Assembly: GCA_002773975.1 (NCBI GenBank)
Contig: PEZR01000134.1
Coordinates: 1 to 8,342, forward strand
Direction of reading: 5' to 3'
DNA length: 8,342 nt
Source of the DNA: Bdellovibrio sp. CG10_big_fil_rev_8_21_14_0_10_47_8
Lineage (GTDB): Bacteria; Bdellovibrionota; Bdellovibrionia; Bdellovibrionales; Bdellovibrionaceae
Position 1 is the stretch's first letter. Every line of letters begins with the position of its first letter. The notes under the pieces were generated by a model. That model saw nothing but the letters and a program-made list of their open reading frames with translations. It did no database searches and had not been told where the DNA came from. Positions 1 to 5,741 of this stretch are shown piece by piece. Position numbers and translations under genes: made by a program.

Positions 1-692
1 ATAATCACAAACTCTTCACCGCCATAACGAGCAAAGTAGTCATTCACGCGAACCATCTTTTGGCTGACGATGCCGGTCAGTGATTTGAGAACATAGTCCC
101 CCGCTGCATGGCCAAAACGATCATTGATCTTTTTGAAAAAATCGATGTCGAAGACCAAAACACTGAGCTCTTCGTTCAGGACCTCAGATCGACGAATGGC
201 CTCTGGCCCCTTTTCTAAAAGAGCTCCTTTGGAATAAATGCCAGTGAGACCGTCTTTCTCTGCCTTTTCGTTGAGTTCTTTGTTGGCGACGGCCTCGAGA
301 TTTCCGCGCTCCAAAAATTTAAAGATCACATTGCCAGTTTTAATTTGATCGTTGTTTTTGAGTTTTCGAGGAGTCATCGCTTCTAGAGACTCTCCGTTCA
401 CGACAGTCTTATTAGAAGAGCCCAGATCTAAGATCACGACTTCACTGGCGACAACATTGATGCGCGCATGCGCACGGCTCACACTTTTATCATCAATGAA
501 CACCTGAGATTCGACAGAGCGACCAATAATAATTTCCGATTGGGTCAAAGGAAATTGTTTTCCCACATACCCGGTGGGCCCCATCAATACCACCAAGGCC
601 GGTGGGGCTTCATCGGCAGCTTGGATACGACCCCGGAAGGTGTCCGAGGTCATGATACTGGTTTTTTCGGATTCATCTGCTGCTGGGACCAT
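1..692 (-). CDS. dgcB: FHA-GGDEF diguanylate cyclase, DgcB-like (C-terminus cut by window edge)
   Basis: This cytoplasmic signalling enzyme would condense two GTP into cyclic di-GMP, with output gated by a phosphothreonine-binding FHA domain. I translated 230 residues before the left edge. Residues 1-32 are a Ser/Thr-rich tail (T11, S12, T15, S16, T18). FHA spans about 33-127, with G57-R58, S72-R73-x-H75 and the LGSSN-x-T-x-x-NG turn (90-100), so the phosphothreonine-binding residues are present. The GGDEF domain starts near D147 and has the metal-site segment FDIDFFKKIN (181-190) and an intact GGEEF at 224-228. R215-x-x-D218 lies exactly five residues before GGEEF, which is the classical product-inhibition I-site. 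The start is the first ATG after an in-frame TGA nine bases upstream; Met14 is an alternative. The gene lies 37 bp downstream of pgi with its own promoter. The domain order matches Bdellovibrio DgcB (Bd0742), which from memory is needed for prey invasion; the symbol is assigned on architecture, not alignment. Confidence 0.9.
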   Translation of the reverse strand, partial: MVPAADESEKTSIMTSDTFRGRIQAADEAPPALVVLMGPTGYVGKQFPLTQSEIIIGRSVESQVFIDDKSVSRAHARINVVASEVVILDLGSSNKTVVNGESLEAMTPRKLKNNDQIKTGNVIFKFLERGNLEAVANKELNEKAEKDGLTGIYSKGALLEKGPEAIRRSEVLNEELSVLVFDIDFFKKINDRFGHAAGDYVLKSLTGIVSQKMVRVNDYFARYGGEEFVI

Positions 693-700
693 GACTTCTC

Positions 701-728
701 ATTATAGGGGATGGCTTAATTGAGACAA
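701..728 (-). promoter_or_regulatory. Sigma-70-type promoter of the FHA-GGDEF cyclase gene
   Basis: Read on the minus strand, TTGTCT (723-728, four of six matches to TTGACA) is followed after 16 bp by a perfect TATAAT (701-706). Transcription would be expected to start at about 692-695, which is the start codon itself or up to three bases before it. The -35 element lies just past the pgi stop codon. The mRNA would therefore be leaderless or nearly so. The cyclase may also be made by read-through from pgi, because no terminator separates them. Confidence 0.6.
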
Positions 729-729
729 G

Positions 730-2013
730 TCAGGATTTCAAAATCGCACGGGCTAGCCTTTTGCCCAGCTCTACACCTGGCTGATCAAAGGCATTGATAT
801 CCAAACTCTCACCCACCGTGGCCACGACCAACTGCCAGAGCATCATCTGCGCGCCGAGACATTCGGGACTCAGATCCTGGACATGCAGCGTGAGTGTGGA
901 CACCTTTTGTTCAATCAAAGCCTTGCAAGTACCTTGAGCCTGCGCGCTGATGAGCTCACCCATACTGTGGCCAACAAAAAAATCTTGAAACGGGAACTGA
1001 GTTTTCAGTAACTTTTGCGACTGACTTTCAATTTCACCAAATCGAGCAAAGACCACAAACTTGTCCTTCGCTCCGTCCATCACTTGCTGCAAAAGAGAAT
1101 GTTGATCGCTCGATCCAATTGCCCACATCGGTGTACTGACCCGAGCAGCCGCCTTCCCCTCACGATCCAAGGTCTTTGCCAAGGACTCTGCCCACAGCTG
1201 CTGCTGCCAACGGCCAAAGTTCTGAAACAAAGAAGAGTAATACCAAAAAAATGAGATCCACTCGCCTCTGTCAAAGCTGGTTAAAAAATGGGCGGACAGC
1301 TCGGAGATCAAAGACTTTTGCCCCCGGGCCCATAAAGCCCCTTGCCGAAATTTTTCAGGGGGAAATCCCAAAAAGGCCATGGGCAACATACCAACCGCGG
1401 TAAAAACTGAAAATCTCCCGCCGACATCCACTGGAATCTCCAAAGTCGGAACAGATTGTTGTTTTGCCCAATCCATCATCGGACTGGATTTTGTTTCAGA
1501 AACCACCACCATGGATGCTTGCTGATTTTTCTGCTGATAAATTTGGTGAATAAAATCTGCCGAAACCAGGGTCTCGATGGTAGAGCCACTTTTTGAAATC
1601 AAAACCCAAATGGTTTTTTTCAAGTCAGAAAGTTGATCCCACAAACGAGAAAATTCAACCCCATCAACGTTGTCGCAAAAATAGAGCTTCTGTTTGGATT
1701 TTGGATTTTGTAACACTTCATACAAGGCCCGTGGTCCCAAAGAGCTGCCGCCGATGCCGACCACCACCATGTTGTCATAACTATCCGCCAATTGTCGTCC
1801 TAAGTTTTGGCTCGCTGTCCAGAGATCCAACCGATCCGGCATTTGATGGAAGCCCAAATCCTGACGAGTCAAAACTTTTTGGTAAGCAGCTTCAGTTCGA
1901 TTTTTAGATGAGTCTGATATTTTTTGGGATGTTTCTAAAATTTTAATCATGCCCGACAGTGTCGCCGAAGGATCACGAAACGGCAACATCTTCTTCGATG
2001 CGATGAAATCCAC
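730..2013 (-). CDS. pgi: Glucose-6-phosphate isomerase
   Basis: This cytoplasmic enzyme interconverts glucose 6-phosphate and fructose 6-phosphate in glycolysis and gluconeogenesis. At up to 427 residues it is the short bacterial form (about 450 in Bacillus), not the 550-residue E. coli form. Family marks are the first SIS-fold phosphate site GIGGSSLG (86-93), SKSGSTIETL (140-149), the signature GGRFSVFTAVG (198-208), WAES with the candidate catalytic base E276, H305 in SDQHS, and the C-terminal signature ending AFDQPGVELGK with K418. All expected catalytic positions are present, so it should be active. The longest frame starts at GTG 2013, overlapping the phosphoesterase gene by 41 bases; ATG at 1989 (Met9) is also possible and overlaps by 17. 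Neither has a strong ribosome site at ideal spacing, which suggests translational coupling. It is third in a cluster with the coiled-coil and phosphoesterase genes. Confidence 0.95.
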   Translation of the reverse strand: MDFIASKKMLPFRDPSATLSGMIKILETSQKISDSSKNRTEAAYQKVLTRQDLGFHQMPDRLDLWTASQNLGRQLADSYDNMVVVGIGGSSLGPRALYEVLQNPKSKQKLYFCDNVDGVEFSRLWDQLSDLKKTIWVLISKSGSTIETLVSADFIHQIYQQKNQQASMVVVSETKSSPMMDWAKQQSVPTLEIPVDVGGRFSVFTAVGMLPMAFLGFPPEKFRQGALWARGQKSLISELSAHFLTSFDRGEWISFFWYYSSLFQNFGRWQQQLWAESLAKTLDREGKAAARVSTPMWAIGSSDQHSLLQQVMDGAKDKFVVFARFGEIESQSQKLLKTQFPFQDFFVGHSMGELISAQAQGTCKALIEQKVSTLTLHVQDLSPECLGAQMMLWQLVVATVGESLDINAFDQPGVELGKRLARAILKS

Positions 2014-3097
2014 GCCATTCTTTGAGACGACCGCGAGGTCTGGCGCCGTCCTCGGGATATTCGATCAAAACATAGGTGAGTTTCGTCAACTTCCCCAAAG
2101 ACACGATGTCCAATGAGGTGATCTCTGTCCAGGTGCCCGTGTTAAAATACTCTTTCTCCTGAGACCATTGCCGGTATTGATACACATGGCTATGGCCAAA
2201 AATGACGGTGTGCACTCTTTCATCATTTAAAACTTTTCGAGCCGAGTCCGTCAGATCCGGAAAAATAGCGCTCTCCAGAGCAATGGAAACAAGATTTTTA
2301 AATGTCCATTGCCGTCGAGTGTCTGACTTCCAACCAATTCTCGCAAAATACAAAAATGTTTTTACCATGGTCGAAATCGTAACCCAGGTCTCATTAAAAA
2401 CAGCCCACCGAATCATCTTGGAGAAGGGACGAATTTTGTCGATAAACGGATATTTATGTTTGATTTTTAAAACATGCTCAACAAAGAAATGAGACCCAAA
2501 GGGCAGATTCAGAATCGGCTCCGCCAGATCCTTTTTTAGAAAAAACCGCCGGGGATCCATTCGATTTGCCGACTCGTGCATATGCCCATGCTCAATGTGA
2601 ACTCCGTCAAAAAAGTAAACGATATTTTTATACCGAATATTGGTCCCAACAAATTGATTAAAATATTCCCGGCAAGCTGGCCACAACATCGCCTGATCAT
2701 GATTTCCCACCACATAGGTTACCGAATTTCCAGGCCTAGCCGCGAATTCAGATAACGCCCTAAAGACATTTTTATGACCGTCCAAGATCGTTTTTAATAT
2801 TTCCAGACACACTGGCTCGGTCAACACAGTTAAAAAATGTCCATGATAATCCACTTGAAGAAAATTCAGAAAATCACCATTGATGATGAGCTCTACTTCA
2901 TGTTCACGAAATGCTCCAGACGAATAGTACTGAATGAACTCGACCAGCTTCTCTCCATAATAGAACTCTTCCAAAGAATTGATTCCACCACCGGGAAGAA
3001 TTCGACCTTTTCCCAAATGCAAATCACTGACGACCAATTTTAGACGTTTCGGTTTTTTTTCCACTTCGGCTGGTGCTACAGGCTGACTGTCTGCCAT
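1973..3097 (-). CDS. Calcineurin-like metallophosphoesterase (LpxH superfamily-like)
   Basis: Predicted dimetal phosphohydrolase of 374 residues. The five family motifs appear in order: SDLHLG (24-29, D25 and H27), NGD (73-75, D75), GNHD (131-134, N132 and H133), EHGH (169-172) and GHSH (301-304). These supply a full set of metal ligands, and the order resembles UDP-2,3-diacylglucosamine hydrolase LpxH, but LpxH is only about 240 residues. The extra length is an N-terminal 20-residue tail, about 130 residues between EHGH and GHSH (a cap containing an aromatic, hydrophobic stretch around 231-256 that may touch membrane), and a 70-residue C-terminal tail. No signal peptide is visible, so it is probably cytoplasmic. 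A clear GGAG ribosome site (3105-3108) lies 7 bases before the ATG, overlapping the end of the coiled-coil gene; the genes are 4 bp apart. Substrate is unknown: lipid A precursor, another nucleotide-diphospho-lipid or a nucleotide are possible. Some stretches of this gene are AT-rich compared with its neighbours. Confidence 0.85.
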   Translation of the reverse strand: MADSQPVAPAEVEKKPKRLKLVVSDLHLGKGRILPGGGINSLEEFYYGEKLVEFIQYYSSGAFREHEVELIINGDFLNFLQVDYHGHFLTVLTEPVCLEILKTILDGHKNVFRALSEFAARPGNSVTYVVGNHDQAMLWPACREYFNQFVGTNIRYKNIVYFFDGVHIEHGHMHESANRMDPRRFFLKKDLAEPILNLPFGSHFFVEHVLKIKHKYPFIDKIRPFSKMIRWAVFNETWVTISTMVKTFLYFARIGWKSDTRRQWTFKNLVSIALESAIFPDLTDSARKVLNDERVHTVIFGHSHVYQYRQWSQEKEYFNTGTWTEITSLDIVSLGKLTKLTYVLIEYPEDGARPRGRLKEWRGFHRIEEDVAVS

Positions 3098-3101
3098 CGA
3101 G

Positions 3102-4040
3102 CTACTCCGCCTTTTTCAGGGGGGCAATCGTGATCGAACTTGTGTTTTCATTGACCTCAAGATTGGTCAAAGCAATTCGCAAGGCGCGCACCGTTCGACG
3201 AAACTGCTCTTGATTGGACTCAATCTCTTGATTGAGTTCAATCAATCGACCTTGATACGTCTCAATTTCATTGGTGAGCGAGTCCGTTTTTCTTTTCAGA
3301 TCGAGGATGGTTTCGTCCTTGGATCGAAGAAGAGCCGCCTTCTCGAGTTTAGAAAGTTCGAGACGATTTTCCAATTCCTTTTCACGCACGCGGATTTTTC
3401 GAAGGTCATTCGCCAAACGAGCTTCCAGCTCGGACACCCGCCCACGAAGACGCTGAATTTCGTTGTCCTTGACAGTTAAGCCTTCACGAAAAATTCTGAG
3501 TTCGGATTCGCTGGATTCTTTTAGCTCATGTCGCTGTTGTTCTAAAACTTGAATTCGCGAAAGCAGGTCATCTGTTTTTTGCCGGGCAAGATCTCCTGCC
3601 GACGACAAGATCTCATTGTCTCGACGAAGGCGCTCAAGATCTTTTTCCATCTCAATCAGACGCTGTTGTGCGACCTTCAAGTTTTCGGCATGCAGAAACT
3701 GCCCCTCGTAGGAGGTGGCTTTTCCAGACGAATAGTTTTGGGAATGTTTTGGTTCCGCAGCCAACTTTAGCTGTGCTCTCGTCGGCGGAGCCTCAGCGGC
3801 TGGGGAGAAAAGGGTTCTTGTTGCAGGCTCCTCAGTTTTTGGTTCGTTCGCTTCCGCATTGTTGTCCGCCTGAAGAAGAGTTGTTTTTTCTGAGTCCATA
3901 GGATCGCCCTCCACCTTCACCGGGTGGGCTGGAGCAGTCGGATTGGTCACTTCGCTTTTTAGATCTTCTAAAACGGAAGCGACCAATTTCTCTTTGGGTT
4001 TTCTGTTTTTCTTCTTCATGTCTATGAAACGAATCGGCAT
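3102..4040 (-). CDS. Coiled-coil protein of unknown function
   Basis: I do not recognise a family. The 312-residue product has three parts. Residues 1-20 are highly basic (MKKKNRKPKEK around 8-18). Residues 21-117 are low-complexity, rich in Ala, Pro, Glu and Thr, and probably disordered. Residues 118-295 are heptad-like, rich in Leu, Glu, Arg and Lys with almost no Pro or Gly, and should form a long coiled coil. A short tail follows with a small hydrophobic patch. There is no signal peptide or membrane segment, so a cytoplasmic structural, scaffold or filament-associated role is reasonable but not shown. The start is the first ATG after an in-frame TAA; an AGGA lies 11 bases upstream, which is far. 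ATG at codon 8 is an alternative start. It is the first gene of a cluster with the phosphoesterase (4 bp away) and pgi. Names such as SMC-like or chromosome-segregation protein would be over-reading the coiled coil. Confidence 0.8.
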   Translation of the reverse strand: MPIRFIDMKKKNRKPKEKLVASVLEDLKSEVTNPTAPAHPVKVEGDPMDSEKTTLLQADNNAEANEPKTEEPATRTLFSPAAEAPPTRAQLKLAAEPKHSQNYSSGKATSYEGQFLHAENLKVAQQRLIEMEKDLERLRRDNEILSSAGDLARQKTDDLLSRIQVLEQQRHELKESSESELRIFREGLTVKDNEIQRLRGRVSELEARLANDLRKIRVREKELENRLELSKLEKAALLRSKDETILDLKRKTDSLTNEIETYQGRLIELNQEIESNQEQFRRTVRALRIALTNLEVNENTSSITIAPLKKAE

Positions 4041-4059
4041 TTTTTAGTCAATCCTGTAG

Positions 4060-4124
4060 GGTCCTAGACCATTGGACAGGGAGCTCTTTCTCCGTCAACG
4101 CCCGACCCCAAAAGGCCTAGGTCC
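4060..4124 (-). other. Possible structured leader before the coiled-coil gene
   Basis: On the minus strand, the segment at 4124-4114 (GGACCTAGGCC) can pair with 4070-4060 (GGTCTAGGACC): ten of eleven positions pair, one as G-U, with one A-A mismatch. Within the loop, GACGGAG (4096-4090) can pair with CTCC and GTC (4083-4080 and 4077-4075) around a two-base bulge and a six-base loop. An AGGA sits just outside the outer stem before the start codon. There is no U-run after the stem, so it does not look like a terminator. The rest of the 109-bp gap shows no convincing promoter. This could be an RNA regulatory element or chance; covariation was not testable. Confidence 0.3.
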
Positions 4125-4149
4125 AGTCCATTCAAGACCCTCGAAACAC

Positions 4150-5481
4150 CTAGTCAGTAAGACGAAACCAGACGTCGAAAATGAGCCTGTAACTGTTGTC
4201 TCTCATCTTTACGACAGACTTGTACAAAATCTCATTTCCATAACGATCCACCTCTCGAAAATGCGGATCAAAGTCCAGGTCAATCAATTGTACGCCAGCT
4301 TCCTCCAAAGGAATCAACTCACCCGGGTCGCATTGCCCATCAAGATTTCGATCAAACCACAATCGCAAATCTTTATAAATGGGATCCTCGAATGTAATCA
4401 TCCCATCCGGCTCTCCCACCATTTTTCCCGTGCGGGAATCAAATGCATCATACTTGGCCAACGCTGCATAACCATTTGCCGCGCTCAGCCCGTCAGGCCC
4501 AATGGTGTTATTTCCAAAAAGCTGATCAATACCAGAAACTTTTCCATCTTTATCTGGAAGAACTACCGGCATTAAGCGCGGATCTCTGAACCAGCTGATT
4601 CGCATTGGAGTATGTGGGACTGGAGAAGCAAATTCCCCCATAATATCGAACATCACTCCATCCCAAGGAGAAGTAAGCAAAGCGAAGTCTTTGGCATTTC
4701 CATCAGATCTGGCCTTCATCCCTCGCAGCGGATGCCCTCTCATGTCTACAAATAGCGGAGAGCTCTTCTTGTCACATTCGGCTTCATCCAAAGATCCGGA
4801 AAAACTTCCGGTGGATAAATAATAGTCATAAAGCACCTTGGATTCACCTCCGGCCTTGATGACTGTGCTCATCGCATCCAATGCCGCTCCAGTAACAGCC
4901 CCGTTCTGAATGGACCAGGATCCCAACTTGTCCCCATAGGTAGAGCTGGGAGAGACCATCAAAGAAGACTTGGACACCGGCAGATGGGTTACCGATGAAA
5001 CCACCATTCCGTTAGAGGCATTAAATCCATCGAGACTCGCATAAACACTGCCACTGTAAGAAGAGATTTGGGGCAGGCATCTTGTTAGATTCACTCGTCC
5101 CGCCATAATCTCATTCTTCACGGCTCCTGCACTGTCTTCACACAAGGTTTGCCCAGAACCGCCACGCAATTTCAATACGACTTTATCAGAAACCACCACT
5201 CGTGGTTGACTGCTATAGTTTTTTGTCGAGCAATATTTTGTCACTGGCCAAATCACCGTGCTTGCGCCTGATGAAATCAAAGTCGTCGTTGGTCCAGATG
5301 GTGGCCAAACATCGCCGCCCCCCACTGGATCGAGAATTCCACCATCCCCCAAAACCTGAGCTTTTTCCTCGGGATCAACGCCTGCACTGAAAGATTTTTT
5401 ATCGCAGTTCTGATAGGTCAATAAGGTCGCGAAGCAAATCAACCAAAGCATTGGCTGTAAACCTCTTCGAAGAAATTGCAT
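4150..5481 (-). CDS. Predicted exported lipoprotein with C-terminal EF-hand/RTX-type calcium-binding region
   Basis: The 443-residue product begins with two Arg at 5-6, then a hydrophobic core (about 11-22) ending in YQNC, with Cys26 as the likely lipidated residue. The -1 Asn is not the usual Gly, Ala or Ser of a lipobox, so lipidation is likely but not certain. Residues 27-75 are Gly/Pro-rich linker. Residues 76-310 are unrecognised, with several Cys (84, 114, 135, 236) that could form disulfides. Residues 320-443 resemble the conserved tail of many RTX and large adhesin-like proteins: the LFGNN/NGYAALAKYD segment (321-345), DGMITFEDPIYKDLRLW (359-375), then a perfect 12-residue EF-hand loop D377-x-N379-x-D381-G-x-x-D385-x-x-E388, and DVWF at 436-439. 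It probably binds calcium at the cell envelope. The start is preceded by GGTGG four bases before the ATG. It stands alone between a 260-bp upstream gap and a 109-bp downstream gap. Its function is unknown; adhesion or envelope attachment is an inference. Confidence 0.8.
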   Translation of the reverse strand: MQFLRRGLQPMLWLICFATLLTYQNCDKKSFSAGVDPEEKAQVLGDGGILDPVGGGDVWPPSGPTTTLISSGASTVIWPVTKYCSTKNYSSQPRVVVSDKVVLKLRGGSGQTLCEDSAGAVKNEIMAGRVNLTRCLPQISSYSGSVYASLDGFNASNGMVVSSVTHLPVSKSSLMVSPSSTYGDKLGSWSIQNGAVTGAALDAMSTVIKAGGESKVLYDYYLSTGSFSGSLDEAECDKKSSPLFVDMRGHPLRGMKARSDGNAKDFALLTSPWDGVMFDIMGEFASPVPHTPMRISWFRDPRLMPVVLPDKDGKVSGIDQLFGNNTIGPDGLSAANGYAALAKYDAFDSRTGKMVGEPDGMITFEDPIYKDLRLWFDRNLDGQCDPGELIPLEEAGVQLIDLDFDPHFREVDRYGNEILYKSVVKMRDNSYRLIFDVWFRLTD

Positions 5482-5496
5482 AGAACCACCCGTCTG

Positions 5497-5512
5497 ATCC
5501 CAAGTTTGGGAT
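5497..5512. promoter_or_regulatory. Operator-like palindrome upstream of the lipoprotein gene
   Basis: ATCCCAA-GT-TTGGGAT is a perfect inverted repeat with 7-base arms and a 2-base centre, lying 16-31 bases before the lipoprotein start. It begins three bases after a TAAAAT -10-like element, so it would cover the transcription start. That position suits a repressor site, or a short hairpin at the 5' end of the mRNA. No -35 element of good quality was found. Confidence 0.45.
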
Positions 5513-5514
5513 TG

Positions 5515-5520
5515 ATTTTA
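5515..5520 (-). promoter_or_regulatory. Candidate -10 element of the lipoprotein gene
   Basis: TAAAAT on the minus strand matches TATAAT at five of six positions and lies 33 bases before the start codon. No good -35 lies at 16-18 bp, so activation by a regulator or another sigma factor would be needed if it is used. This is a tentative call from a short motif in AT-rich sequence. Confidence 0.3.
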
Positions 5521-5691
5521 AAAGACCCCAACACCTTGAAGAGCAAAACTGAATCCAAGCCGAAAGGTCTCAGTGCGAGAATAGGCCTAGCTGGGCTGTC
5601 TCAAAAAAAGACGACCTGTCTAACTGTCATGATTTGTTTAATAATAAGACATCGGGAAGCGAAGGCCTTGCAGTCAAGAGCATGACCTGCA

Positions 5692-5724
5692 AATAACAGA
5701 AGCCCCCCTGAGATCAGAGGGACT
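5692..5724 (-). terminator. Intrinsic terminator of the PfkB-family kinase gene
   Basis: On the minus strand the transcript folds into a 10-bp stem (5724-5715 with 5710-5701) around a 4-base loop, closed by mostly G-C pairs with two G-U wobbles, followed by a T-rich but interrupted tail (TCTGTTATTT). The wobbles would be A-C mismatches in the opposite transcript, which supports action on the minus strand. It starts 17 bases after the kinase stop codon. Confidence 0.7.
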
Positions 5725-5741
5725 ATGACTCAGATTTTAAT

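Noticed and set aside
468..707. 79-codon plus-strand frame opposite the FHA domain
   Set aside because: The FHA motifs on the minus strand are unambiguous and the plus frame has no recognisable content.
4041..4149. TTGACG (minus strand) as a -35 for the coiled-coil gene
   Set aside because: No -10-like hexamer exists at 15-19 bp downstream; the sequence there is CCAATG-like.
4072..4575. 167-codon open frame on the plus strand
   Set aside because: It lies mostly antisense to the lipoprotein C-terminus, has no ribosome site or recognisable domain, and the opposite frame has clear family features.
5627..5683. 18-codon minus-strand frame in the kinase-lipoprotein gap
   Set aside because: Very short, with only a poorly spaced AGG before the ATG; no reason to call it a gene without conservation.
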